NCBI GenBank assembly: GCA_008363215.1 | Contig: RHKP01000011.1 | Span: 1-64,000, forward strand | Origin: Cyanobacteria bacterium CYA | GTDB taxonomy: Bacteria; Planctomycetota; Phycisphaerae; Phycisphaerales; UBA1924 | DNA length: 64,000 bases | Direction: 5' to 3' | Shown here: positions 56,309 to 64,000 of the stretch, one piece after another | How the letters are laid out: each line of letters opens with the position of its first letter | Position numbering within the stretch: position 1 is the stretch's first letter | Notes under the pieces: generated by a model | What the model was told of the DNA's origin: nothing | Seen by the model: only the letters and a program-made list of their open reading frames with translations | Database searches by the model: none | Position numbers and translations under genes: made by a program

Positions 56309-57454
56309 ATGGCTGAGCGTCGAGGAGACTCTTACAAGCCCCGTGTTCTCGAGATTCGGCGTCTCCGTCTCGCCCGAGAGTGGACCATTGAGACTCTCGC
56401 CGACAAGGCTGACGTGCCCAAGAGAACTGTTGAGCGGATTTGCAGCGGCTCACCTGGGAGCCTTCGGAACTTCACGAAACTCGCGGAGGCGTTCGGAACG
56501 ACCGCGGACAAGCTCTTTGTGGATGCGGTGAGATCAGATGATCTGCTGACCGGCCCGCTCGCCTTTCAGATGCGCCTGGATGTGGCAGGACAGCTCCCGT
56601 CGCTCAACCACACGGCGGATCTCACAGAAGCGGCTGCCCGGAGTCTTGAGCACTTGAGGTCTTCCGGAATCCCGGTACATGATTCGCGCCTGGCACTCGC
56701 AGTCGCGCAGTCGCCTATACCCGCGGAGTCTGGCGAGCACGGCACGTACATTCTCGTCGGGCTGGCTTGGTCACAGTTCGATAAGTTCTCAACATTGGCG
56801 CTCGTCCGAGAGGACAAGTATCGCGCCTTCTTTGATGCCGCCGTCGAGCGCACTCTCACGATCACATCGTTCGACGCTTATGGACGCTTATTTCCGCCAG
56901 CCCTCCAGCAGGGCGGCCCTTGGCCGGTGATACAGGCAGTACGGCAGCCGCCGCACTCGCTTGATCAGAAACACCACCCCCTGACGATCGTGGATATGCC
57001 GCAGGCGTTTCAGTATGTCCGCCCTTCCGACTTCGACAAGGGCATCCACACAGGCTCGGTCCTTGCCTACTGCAACCAGATCGCGGAGATTGGAGCTCGC
57101 GAGTTTCAGCACGATACATGGGCTGACGACCTTACCGCTGTGCCGGCCGGTACGTATATCTGTTGCGGGTTGTCGTGGCGCAACAGCCTGGGCATAGAAG
57201 ATGCAGCAGTCCTCATCAGGGCGGAGAAGTTCAACGACTTTGATCGAGCGGTCCGCTCCCGAACCATTGACCTCGACAACTTCGATGACTTCGGGCGCAT
57301 CTACCCCTCGGACGAACAGTGGCCGGGGCAGATCTGGGAGTACTTGAAGCGTGACAAGCCCCTCCCGCACGGGCGCGACCTCGGGGATCGCCGCTACAGC
57401 CTGACCGTCGCTTGGTTCTACTATGTATTCCCTCCCGCGGCCAACGATCGCTAG
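56309..57454 (+). CDS. XRE-type regulator with internally duplicated C-terminal region
   Basis: 381 residues, AGGAG site. Helix-turn-helix at about residues 14-72: LEIRRLRLAREWTIETLADKADVPKRTVERICSG...LAEAFGTTADKLF. The C-terminal part holds two related copies: residues 145-206 (GTYILVGLAWSQF...FFDAAVERTLTITSFDAYGRLFPP) and 281-340 (GTYICCGLSWRNS...FDRAVRSRTIDLDNFDDFGRIYPS). The duplication is not assigned to a family. May sense a ligand. First plus-strand gene of the element, divergent from the conjugation-like operon, so a likely repressor of it. Confidence 0.82.
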   Translation: MAERRGDSYKPRVLEIRRLRLAREWTIETLADKADVPKRTVERICSGSPGSLRNFTKLAEAFGTTADKLFVDAVRSDDLLTGPLAFQMRLDVAGQLPSLNHTADLTEAAARSLEHLRSSGIPVHDSRLALAVAQSPIPAESGEHGTYILVGLAWSQFDKFSTLALVREDKYRAFFDAAVERTLTITSFDAYGRLFPPALQQGGPWPVIQAVRQPPHSLDQKHHPLTIVDMPQAFQYVRPSDFDKGIHTGSVLAYCNQIAEIGAREFQHDTWADDLTAVPAGTYICCGLSWRNSLGIEDAAVLIRAEKFNDFDRAVRSRTIDLDNFDDFGRIYPSDEQWPGQIWEYLKRDKPLPHGRDLGDRRYSLTVAWFYYVFPPAANDR

Positions 57455-57576
57455 CATGCTACGATCGAATCAGAGCTTGAATCCCTGTCGCCGTGTGATA
57501 TTCTCGGTGCCACAACTGTCGCCGAGGGGGTGGTCTGAACAATCAGGAAATCGCGCTACTCATCACAGCCAACCGC

Positions 57577-58116
57577 GTGCTGGACAAATACAATCTCAGC
57601 CCGGCCGATGCCGAAGTTGACCTTCAGCGCGCGGCGTCTGGTGAATACTCGCTGGTGTTTACGCCTGCGAGCTCTGATGCAACGGTGCTCAACGCCTTCC
57701 GCAGAGTGATCGCCGCGTTCGGACTCAGCGAGAACAGTGCCAGGCTGGACGGCACGTACGGCGACCTTCACGCAGAGCTTGTCCGGGTTCTCCATCTTCT
57801 TCCTGACAGGCGCCCATTTGATGCCGTTGACAACGTCAACACCGCGCTCATGAACAAGGTTGTCGAACTGGCCGACCGCTACGGTGTCAATCCCTGTGCA
57901 TTCGTTGCGGGCATTCGATCGGAGGGAGCACGCTCCATGATTCAATTTGACATGCCGCCCCAGGATGCCGCCGAGCAGACACGCTTCGGACGCATGCTGG
58001 CCGCTTTGGGCCTGACTGTGGGTGCAGACACTCCCACGCTGCGAGGATCAGACGAAGAACTCTACGACAGTCTCCAGAGCGCCATTGACCGCGCACCGAA
58101 GGCGCGGCCGCGATAG
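57577..58116 (+). CDS. Hypothetical protein, start codon uncertain
   Basis: 179 residues from GTG 57577, but the frame reads back through NNQEIALLITANRV to a CTG at 57535 preceded by GAGGGGG, which looks like the natural beginning. No ATG, GTG or TTG is available there. Helical-looking, two similar halves possible (FRRVIAAFGLSENSARLDGTYGDL and FGRMLAALGLTVGADTPTLRGSDEEL). 120 bases after the XRE gene. No family recognised. Confidence 0.6.
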   Translation: MLDKYNLSPADAEVDLQRAASGEYSLVFTPASSDATVLNAFRRVIAAFGLSENSARLDGTYGDLHAELVRVLHLLPDRRPFDAVDNVNTALMNKVVELADRYGVNPCAFVAGIRSEGARSMIQFDMPPQDAAEQTRFGRMLAALGLTVGADTPTLRGSDEELYDSLQSAIDRAPKARPR

Positions 58117-58150
58117 TTGGACACGGTGCCAGGAGCGAGGACGAGCGTTG

Positions 58151-58483
58151 TCACGACATGATCAGTGTGTTCAGTACCTCTGCCGGAATCCACGCCCGAA
58201 GTGGCATCCCCGGTGCGATGCTGAAAAGCCGCACCCCGTACCCGCAACCAATCCGTCGGGGCGTGGAGAGCCTTCGTCGCAGGCGATCGTGTACGACAGC
58301 GTGGGCGCTCTCCACGTCCGGGCTGCCGAACCGCAGTTCACGGAGCGGAGCCCCGACCCGGCCGTATCGTACCGTGACAACCCAGTGATCGAGCAGGTCA
58401 CGCCCGACCGACACTTCGTACCGACGGTGATGATTCCGCTCATCGCTGTGCGCTTCGAGCGCGATCGTCAGGAGGTCGAGCAT
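58151..58483 (-). CDS. WGR-domain small protein
   Basis: 110 residues starting inside the resolvase gene end (16-base overlap, so coupled). Residues about 20-85, RRYEVSVGRDLLDHWVVTVRYGRVGAPLRELRFGSPDVESAHAVVHDRLRRRLSTPRRIGCGYGV, fit the WGR domain (here YGR), known from PARPs and bacterial MolR-type proteins as a nucleic-acid binding module. The tail is short. Its job beside a resolvase is unknown. Confidence 0.72.
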   Translation of the reverse strand: MLDLLTIALEAHSDERNHHRRYEVSVGRDLLDHWVVTVRYGRVGAPLRELRFGSPDVESAHAVVHDRLRRRLSTPRRIGCGYGVRLFSIAPGMPLRAWIPAEVLNTLIMS

Positions 58484-59061
58484 CCGGCCTCCGATTTCTC
58501 CGGCTCGCGCAGATATTGGTAAAGCGTCTCCCGGCTGATCCCGAACTCGCGGGCCAGGCGTGCCTTCTTTTCTCCGGACGCCGCACGAGTCCGAAGCTCG
58601 GCGACCCGGTCCGCCGAAAGTTTGCGCTGCCGCCCGCGGTACACTCCCCGTTGCTTGGCCAGGGCAATCCCTTCCCGCTGTCGTTCCTTGATGAGGTCCC
58701 GCTCGAACTGCGCCACGGCGCCGAGCACCGTGAGCATGAGGTTCGCCATCGGCGATTCCTCGCCGGTGAAAAGCAGGTTCTCCTTGATGAACTGCACGCG
58801 GACGCCGCGCCGTGTCTGCTGCTGGACGAGCCGGCGAAGGTCGTCCACGTTGCGGGCCAGGCGGTCCATGCTGTGGACGACGATCGTGTCGCCTTCCCTC
58901 GCATAGGCCAGCAGCGAAGTGAGCTGCGGCCGATCCGTGTCTTTGCCGGATGCGGCTTCCGTGAATACGCGGTCGAGCGGCACGCCTTCAAGTTGCCGCT
59001 CCGCGTTCTGATCGATGGTACTGACCCGGATGTACCCGATGCGCTGTCCCTTCCCCGACAC
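58468..59061 (-). CDS. Serine recombinase of resolvase/invertase family
   Basis: 197 residues. GQRIGYIRVSTIDQNAERQLEG (catalytic Ser14), VFTEAASGKDTDRPQLTSLLAYAREGDTIVVHSMDRLARNVDDLRRLV, AQFERDLIKERQREGIALAKQRG, and a C-terminal Hin-type HTH (RLAREFGISRETLYQYLR). Close to Tn3-type resolvases. Its upstream 59062-59261 region holds res-like half-sites. It suggests a second, embedded transposon-like unit. Confidence 0.93.
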   Translation of the reverse strand: MSGKGQRIGYIRVSTIDQNAERQLEGVPLDRVFTEAASGKDTDRPQLTSLLAYAREGDTIVVHSMDRLARNVDDLRRLVQQQTRRGVRVQFIKENLLFTGEESPMANLMLTVLGAVAQFERDLIKERQREGIALAKQRGVYRGRQRKLSADRVAELRTRAASGEKKARLAREFGISRETLYQYLREPEKSEAGCSTS

Positions 59062-59084
59062 TGACCCTCCATGACTGTCAGGTC

Positions 59085-59190
59085 AGGTCTATGACATCGC
59101 GCCGCAGGTGTCAACAAATACTTGAATGGACTCAAACCTGACGGACTTCACCGGAAGTGTCTGACATCAGGTTGGGGTAGACTCTATCCT
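59085..59190. promoter_or_regulatory. Candidate res (resolution) site
   Basis: Within the 200 bases upstream of the resolvase are AACCTGA...TCAGGTT (59143 and 59167 region, inverted), TGTCTGACA, and TGTCAACA half-sites, arranged as in Tn3-type res regions. Exact subsites not resolved. Confidence 0.35.
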
Positions 59191-59261
59191 TACAGGTGCC
59201 GCAACAGCGACTTGTTCCGTGAGTGTCTGCCACTACCTGTCCAAGGGCGCCGATGACCGCG

Positions 59262-59582
59262 TCAGAGTGCATCGAGCCCCAAGGTACTGGTGTCGTTGTT
59301 AGACTCATCGGGCGACGACCATATGAGGCACTTCACATTGCCCCAGCCCTCCTTGGTGCACGTCTGTGTGCACCTCAATACCTTGCCGCTGCCCGCGACC
59401 ATGTAACAGGCAATAGTACGTCCAGGGCGTTCTCCATTCTCGGTGCACGCGTCGCCGAACCTGTTACATGGCGGTAGCGTCCCGCCTTCTTGCGCAATTG
59501 CGAATGCCGGAGTCTGCACACCAGGCAGGGTGCTGATCGCGACGACGCATACTGTAAGTAGGGAAAGGCAACTCGTCTTCAT
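59262..59582 (-). CDS. Small secreted cysteine-containing protein
   Basis: 106 residues with AGGAGGAG before the ATG. Signal peptide MKTSCLSLLTVCVVAISTLPG... cleaved near AFA. Mature part has six cysteines (PPCNRFGDACTENG, TIACYMV, LRCTQTCTKEGWGNVKC) suggesting disulfides. No family recognised. Sits between resolvase and IS3 remnant; may be element cargo. Confidence 0.72.
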   Translation of the reverse strand: MKTSCLSLLTVCVVAISTLPGVQTPAFAIAQEGGTLPPCNRFGDACTENGERPGRTIACYMVAGSGKVLRCTQTCTKEGWGNVKCLIWSSPDESNNDTSTLGLDAL

Positions 59583-59599
59583 AATGGACTCCTCCTAGG

Positions 59600-59797
59600 C
59601 TATGGCACTACATCTACACTACCAGTGAGAAGTAAAGAATGAGTTAACATGTTTCGTATCGCGCTAACTTCTTGGGGATGAGGCGCTTTCGGAGTTAGCG
59701 CATCTGCATCCGAGCGTGCTACAGCCGCCGCCAGCATCGCCTCCGCCTCACGCAGCTTGGTCACGATCTGCTCTGGTGTATGCCTCGTCCGCTTCAT
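59600..59797 (-). pseudogene. Truncated IS3-family transposase OrfA
   Basis: 65 residues. MKRTRHTPEQIVTKLREAEAMLAA is the well-known start of the small transposase subunit of IS3 elements. The normal continuation (LGVSEATYHRWRxxYGG) is missing and replaced by unrelated residues, so the copy is a 5' remnant. No OrfB follows. Confidence 0.82.
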
Positions 59798-59798
59798 C

Positions 59799-59838
59799 GA
59801 GAGTCTCCTGGGCCCGACCGGGGCCCCGCGGGACTCTC
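59799..59838. repeat. Inverted repeat before IS3 remnant
   Basis: GAGAGTC (59799-59805) and GACTCTC (59832-59838) flank a GC-rich core containing GGGCCC twice. May be a hairpin in the IS3 leader or an end of the IS. Confidence 0.4.
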
Positions 59839-59958
59839 ATTCCACATGGATCAGGATTTCGGGGGCAGGCCATGAGAGCCTCGCCGGTCTATCCCGGAGC
59901 AGGCGACCGCCGCTACGAGACTATTCCGGGCTGCATAATGCTTCGATAGCATGGGGGT

Positions 59959-60555
59959 ATGAGCGTCGGACCACGGAACGACAGTTCTATCAGCCCCAGC
60001 GAACGGCCACATTCCGCCAAGGGTTTGCCACAGACTCCCCCGGCCGACCTGCTGGCAGCCGTCTATGACCACCTTCGCGCCCTCGCCCAGCGGCAGCTCG
60101 CTTCCGAAAGACCGGGGCACACGCTCTCCGCCACCGCCCTGGTCCACGAAGCCTACCTCCGCCTGATGGGGCCCCGCCAAGCTCCCTGGGAGGCAGAAGC
60201 CCACTTCTGCGCCGCCGCGGCCGAGGCCATGCGGCGCATCCTGATCGATCATGCCCGCGCCCGATGCACCGCCAAGCGGGGCGGATCGGTCGGCCGGCGA
60301 GCCGCCCTGCGGCTCACCGAACTGCCCGACCCGGGGTCCGACGACGATTGCGCCGGATTCCTGATCCTCGACGAAGCCATTTCCCGCTTAGAGGGCGCTG
60401 ACCCGCAGGCCGCGGCCGTCGTTCGGCTGCGGTACTTCGCCGGCCTGAGCATCGACGAAACCGCCCGCGCCCTGGGCGTCTCCGAGCCGACGGTCAAGCG
60501 GGCCTGGGCCTTCGCGCGGGCCTGGCTCAAGGAGGCCATCGAGCGCGAGCCGTAG
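59959..60555 (+). CDS. ECF-type sigma factor of the planctomycete TIGR02999-like group
   Basis: 198 residues, GGGGGT site before ATG 59959. LAAVYDHLRALAQRQLASERPGHTLSATALVHEAYLRLMG (region 2), HFCAAAAEAMRRILIDHARARCTAKRGG and VVRLRYFAGLSIDETARALGVSEPTVKRAWAFARAWLKEAI (region 4). The group usually sits before a WD40 or TPR kinase, as here. Its stop is 11 bases before the kinase ATG. It contains AGCT sites (60083, 60180 region), matching the foreign DNA. Confidence 0.9.
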   Translation: MSVGPRNDSSISPSERPHSAKGLPQTPPADLLAAVYDHLRALAQRQLASERPGHTLSATALVHEAYLRLMGPRQAPWEAEAHFCAAAAEAMRRILIDHARARCTAKRGGSVGRRAALRLTELPDPGSDDDCAGFLILDEAISRLEGADPQAAAVVRLRYFAGLSIDETARALGVSEPTVKRAWAFARAWLKEAIEREP

Positions 60556-60565
60556 GAGACCTGCA

Positions 60566-63500
60566 ATGGATCACGACCTGGCGCGCGTTCGGGCAATCTT
60601 CGATGAACTGATCGAGGCGCCGCCGGAGGGTCGGTCGGCGCTGCTCGCCGAGCGTTGCGGAGACGACACCGCGCTCAAGCGCCGCGTCGAGGCGCTCATC
60701 GCCACCGCTGAATCGGATGATCCGTTCCTCTCACAGCCGACGCGATCCCGCGTGACGCCATCGACCGTCGAACTGCCGCCGCTCGCCGAACGGCCGGGGA
60801 CTCGCATCGGTCCCTACAAGCTGCTCCAGGAGATCGGCGAGGGCGGCTTCGGCGTCGTCTTTATGGCCGAACAGGACCAGCCTGTCCGTCGCCGTGTCGC
60901 GCTCAAGGTCATCAAGCTCGGCATGGACACGCGGCAGGTCGTGGCCCGCTTCGAGCAGGAAAGACAGGCGCTGGCGCTCATGGACCACCCCCACATCGCC
61001 AAGGTGCTGGATGCGGGCGCGACGGAATCCGGCCGACCCTATTTCGTGATGGAATACGTCAAAGGCGACCCCATCACTGCGTTTGCCGACGCCCACAAGC
61101 TCAGCGTGCCCGATCGTCTGGAACTGTTCTCCCAGGTATGCGCCGCCGTTCAGCACGCCCACACCAAGGGCGTAGTCCACCGTGACCTCAAGCCGCGCAA
61201 CGTGCTGGTCAGCATGACCGATGGCAGACCCTTTGCCAAGGTCATCGACTTCGGCATCGCCAAGGCGACGGGCGCGCGCTTGACCGAGAAGACCCTCTTC
61301 ACCGAGCACCGGCAGCTCATCGGGACGCCGGAGTACATGAGTCCTGAGCAGGCCGAGGGTTCGCCGGACATCGACACCCGCACCGACGTGTACTCGCTCG
61401 GTGTGCTTCTGTACGAGTTGCTGACCGGGGCCACGCCGTTCGATGCCGAGCGCCTGCGCTCCGCTGCCTACGCGGAGATGCAGCGGATCATCAAGGAGGA
61501 AGAACCGCCGAGGCCGAGCATGCGGCTGTTGCGCGGCTTGGACACGCTGGCTGCCACCGCCGCCGCCCGTCAGACGGAGCCCGCCAGGCTTGGCTCGCTG
61601 ATCAAGGGAGAGCTGGACTGGATTGTCATGAAATCGCTGGAGAAGGACCGCGCCCGGCGCTACGAAAGCCCGAACCAACTCGCAACCGACGTGCGGCGGC
61701 ACCTGACGGGCGAGGCCGTTGGAGCGGCACCGCCGACCACACGCTATCGGTTCAGCAAGTTCATGCGGCGAAACCGGCGACTCGTAATCGCGGGGGGAGG
61801 CGTTGCGGCGACGCTCCTGCTTGGCATCGCCGGCACGTCTTGGCAGTGGTTACGCAATCGTGACACCGTGCGCTTCGGGCAGCAAGTCATGACCAGGGTG
61901 TATTTCGACGACATTCTGGGTGGCCGGGTAGGCGAGCCCGGCAATCCAAATGCCCAGATTCCAGGAAACATCGGTTACAACGGTGACGAGCCAGGAGCCA
62001 TCAGTATCGAGACTGTCGGCAAGCCTGACCGCGATGGATACTTCCGCCGTCTCCACGACAACGTCTTTTTGAAATGGGTTGATCGCGACCAGCGCGAGGC
62101 GGATGGCAAGCTGCTATTCGAGATCGCGGGCCATCTACTCGGGAAGGCATGGAGAGAGGGGGCAGAGCAGCGCAAGGCACTCCAAGCCGCGAATGTCTCG
62201 CTCACCCAGGAGCGCGACCGCGCCCGACTGTCCGGGGCAGCGGCCGAGTACGCACGTTGGACTTGGTATGAAGACCCTTCGACATGGGGGACGGATGCGC
62301 GGCGCGCCTTCGAGGCGATCGTTTCGACTCGCACGGAACTGCTCGGTCCTGAACACATCGACACCATCAAGGCCCGGTGGATGCTGACCGTTGCGCGCCG
62401 TGATGATGGAATTGGGGACGATGCCGCGTGGTGGCGAGCGACCGATGCCGACTTCACGATGCTCGCCGATTGCCTGGAGCGAGCCGGCGGCCACGCCGAC
62501 GCGGAGCTCTCCGACTGGTACGGGCGTGCCCTCCACTTCGCATTTGTGCGCCTTGATCCCGAAGCGACGATGCTCTGGGCGGGTCGGTGCGCCAAGGCCA
62601 TGACCGAGATCCTCAAGACCGACGGCCTCAATGCGGCGTGCGTGCCGTACCGCCGACTCGCCGACATCCTCCCGGTGTCGCACGCCAATGAGATCACCGC
62701 GCCCATGATCGACGACATGGCGAGCCGAGTGGCGAACCTCACCCGCGCCGAGGTTCTCGAAATGATGGCGTTGATTACACGAGAGCAGTACGACGCCCTG
62801 GCCAAGGCGGCAAATGATTGTCTGGCAGCATCACCCGGCGATCCCCATGCCCACACCGCCCTGGCGATCGCCTACCTTGGCATGCACATGCCCGATGAGG
62901 CGATGCGGACCGCTGCCATCGCTGCTTCGCAGCGAGCAAAGGCCGGGTTGGCCGAGTCGCCCGCTGACGCTGCGGTGGTCGCCATGTGTATGCAGCGTCT
63001 GGGCCGCGTGGATGAGGCGCGGGCGGAGCTGACGCGCGCCCGCGCGCTCGCCCAAGCCGATCCAACCCGACCGTGCGCCGACTTTCTGGCGCAGGCCGAC
63101 GCCCTGATCGATCCGCAGCCGACGCCGGAGCAAAGGCTGGCCGAGGAGGCCCGGGCGCGCCAGGCCGCAGAGTATCGCGAGAACATCTCCGTCGCTTCGA
63201 TGGCCATCGCCGTCGGCGATGTGGCGACCGCGCGCAACCGGCTCGATGCCTGTGATCCTGAGTCCCGCGGCTGGGAGTGGCATTACCTCACCGGCCGTTC
63301 GGATACAAGCGTACGTGTGCTGGAGGATGGCGCGGAGTGCGTGTACAGCATCGCCCTCTCGCCCGACGGCACGCGTGCTGCCACAGGCTATCGTGGAGGC
63401 CGACGAGACGCTCGTGTCTGGGACGTGGCTTCGGGAAAGCTTCTTGCGACGCTGCCCGCCAAAGGAGGCAGCAACATTGTCGACTTCTCGCCCGATGGCG

Positions 63501-64000
63501 CTCACCTTCTTGTCTGCGGCCTCGACAGTGCCGTCGTCTGGGACATCGCTGAGCAGCACGCAGCAGTCACTTTACCTGTCGCTCGGTCCGCTTCGCCCGA
63601 AGGCATGTTCTCGCCGGACGGTGCCCGCATCCTGACCTGGGAGTGGGCCAAGCCACCGCACGTCTGGGACTCCCGCACGGGCGCTCTCATCGCCACGATC
63701 CCACTTGCGATGGATGACGATAAGGCGAAGGACGGCCTCTCCGACGCCGCCTTCTTGGCCGACGGTACTCGCGTCGTCACCGGGCACATCGACCACGCGA
63801 AGATCTGGGACGTCGCAACCGGCTCCCTCCTGCACACCCTCGCGTGCGAAGATGAACAGGCCAGAGAGATCGAGGCCTCCCCCGACGGCCGTTCGATCAT
63901 CGGCTTTGGCTTCAGCAGCAAGGTCATCGTCTGGGATGCGGCAACAGGCGGTGTCCGGGCGACGCTCGTGATCCAGCATGACGGCGGGCTTGTCGATGCG
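60566..64000 (+). CDS. Transmembrane Ser/Thr kinase with TPR-like and WD40 regions, partial
   Basis: At least 1145 codons, open to the window end; ATG 60566, start MDHDLARVRAIFDELIEAPP. Kinase domain about residues 85-350: IGEGGFGVVFMAEQ, VALKVIKLGMDTRQVVARFEQE, VVHRDLKPRN (H205-D207), IDFGIAKAT, GTPEYMSPEQAEGS. Membrane helix near 407-427 (IAGGGVAATLLLGIAG). Extracytoplasmic part: unknown segment, TPR-like helices near 745-845 (HAHTALAIAYLGM, AVVAMCMQRLGRVDEARAEL), then at least four WD40 repeats from about residue 925 (IALSPDGTRAATG...ARVWDVASGKLLATL). Coupled with the ECF sigma factor; the pair probably signals from surface to transcription. Confidence 0.93.
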   Translation, partial: MDHDLARVRAIFDELIEAPPEGRSALLAERCGDDTALKRRVEALIATAESDDPFLSQPTRSRVTPSTVELPPLAERPGTRIGPYKLLQEIGEGGFGVVFMAEQDQPVRRRVALKVIKLGMDTRQVVARFEQERQALALMDHPHIAKVLDAGATESGRPYFVMEYVKGDPITAFADAHKLSVPDRLELFSQVCAAVQHAHTKGVVHRDLKPRNVLVSMTDGRPFAKVIDFGIAKATGARLTEKTLFTEHRQLIGTPEYMSPEQAEGSPDIDTRTDVYSLGVLLYELLTGATPFDAERLRSAAYAEMQRIIKEEEPPRPSMRLLRGLDTLAATAAARQTEPARLGSLIKGELDWIVMKSLEKDRARRYESPNQLATDVRRHLTGEAVGAAPPTTRYRFSKFMRRNRRLVIAGGGVAATLLLGIAGTSWQWLRNRDTVRFGQQVMTRVYFDDILGGRVGEPGNPNAQIPGNIGYNGDEPGAISIETVGKPDRDGYFRRLHDNVFLKWVDRDQREADGKLLFEIAGHLLGKAWREGAEQRKALQAANVSLTQERDRARLSGAAAEYARWTWYEDPSTWGTDARRAFEAIVSTRTELLGPEHIDTIKARWMLTVARRDDGIGDDAAWWRATDADFTMLADCLERAGGHADAELSDWYGRALHFAFVRLDPEATMLWAGRCAKAMTEILKTDGLNAACVPYRRLADILPVSHANEITAPMIDDMASRVANLTRAEVLEMMALITREQYDALAKAANDCLAASPGDPHAHTALAIAYLGMHMPDEAMRTAAIAASQRAKAGLAESPADAAVVAMCMQRLGRVDEARAELTRARALAQADPTRPCADFLAQADALIDPQPTPEQRLAEEARARQAAEYRENISVASMAIAVGDVATARNRLDACDPESRGWEWHYLTGRSDTSVRVLEDGAECVYSIALSPDGTRAATGYRGGRRDARVWDVASGKLLATLPAKGGSNIVDFSPDGAHLLVCGLDSAVVWDIAEQHAAVTLPVARSASPEGMFSPDGARILTWEWAKPPHVWDSRTGALIATIPLAMDDDKAKDGLSDAAFLADGTRVVTGHIDHAKIWDVATGSLLHTLACEDEQAREIEASPDGRSIIGFGFSSKVIVWDAATGGVRATLVIQHDGGLVDA

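Larger units (their letters stand above)
49565..64000. mobile_element. Integrated foreign element beside tRNA-Pro, right end not reached
   Basis: Starts directly after tRNA-Pro, where a large serine recombinase gene points into the tRNA. Gene content: recombinase, VirD4/TraG-like ATPase, ParB, resolvase, XRE regulator, IS3 remnant. AGCT rises from about 0.1 to about 2.8 per kb at the tRNA and stays high to the window end. No second copy of the tRNA 3' sequence was found in the window, so the right boundary is unknown. It may be one element or several accumulated insertions. Confidence 0.75.

Noticed and set aside
49565-64000. CRISPR array or a known defence system in the foreign segment
   Set aside because: No regularly spaced repeats beyond the three short CTTCAAG copies, and no Cas, restriction or toxin-antitoxin genes were recognised.
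49565-64000. Second copy of the tRNA-Pro 3' end as right attachment site
   Set aside because: Looked for CCTCTCACCCCG and TTCGAATCCT in both orientations; no convincing second copy in the window.

Overview
The window looks like a chromosome segment of a planctomycete close to the Phycisphaerae, probably uncultivated or from a draft assembly. The GC content is high. Two genes encode type II pseudopilin-like proteins with the [10 protein letters not shown] leader typical of the phylum. There are PEP-CTERM proteins ending in PAPAT...RRRR, a secreted protein with a dockerin-like DMNSDGQYNFFDVQ tail, an unusually long SecA, a membrane protein with a CxxCGYD...CPECG zinc ribbon, and an ECF sigma factor paired with a WD40 protein kinase. 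All functional names come from reading the translations; no database search was run.

Layout of the resident part (1 to about 49,490). 1-5,813: pseudopilin, kbl, small and membrane proteins, DUF456 protein, PIN-PhoH ATPase. 6,112-11,776: UvrD-RecB helicase-nuclease coupled to rsmD, a zinc-ribbon membrane protein and a lipoprotein. 11,888-14,331: divergent fibro-slime protein and murA. 14,871-23,361: queA, murE, murF and mraY, followed by an FHA-linked Ser/Thr kinase and an FHA protein, so peptidoglycan precursor synthesis sits next to a phospho-signalling pair. 23,610-31,458: DUF1579 protein, ltaE, a secreted dockerin-like protein, typA, a Gly-rich PEP-CTERM protein, and an ECF sigma/anti-sigma pair. 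32,023-36,195: gspE and gspD. 36,265-43,254: cobalamin-type binding protein, tRNA-Lys, rpmF-plsX, a PEP-CTERM gene, fabH, a dehydrogenase, a phosphohydrolase and HU. 43,370-49,381: TSCPD protein, secA, pseudopilin. Export machinery (SecA, GspD/E) and likely clients (pseudopilins, PEP-CTERM and dockerin-like proteins) recur throughout.

At tRNA-Pro (49,491-49,564) the character of the DNA changes abruptly. To its right lies an apparent integrated element: a large serine recombinase whose reading frame runs antisense through the tRNA, a small recombinase partner, a membrane J-domain protein, two further small or membrane proteins, a VirD4/TraG-like ATPase, ParB, a DUF1232 protein, an XRE regulator with an internally duplicated sensor region, a WGR-domain protein overlapping a resolvase, a secreted cysteine-rich protein, an IS3 remnant, and an ECF sigma factor with a WD40 kinase that runs off the window.

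The strongest unexpected signal is compositional. The tetranucleotide AGCT is almost absent from the 49.5 kb of resident DNA (five copies by eye, two of them inside tRNA-Lys) but occurs about 41 times in the 14.4 kb to the right of tRNA-Pro. This marks the boundary sharply, suggests that the sigma-kinase pair at the right edge is also foreign, and points to an AGCT-directed restriction or mutational pressure in the host lineage. Other notable points are a probable 29-base repeat-collapse deletion in murE and disrupted reading frames in two PEP-CTERM genes.
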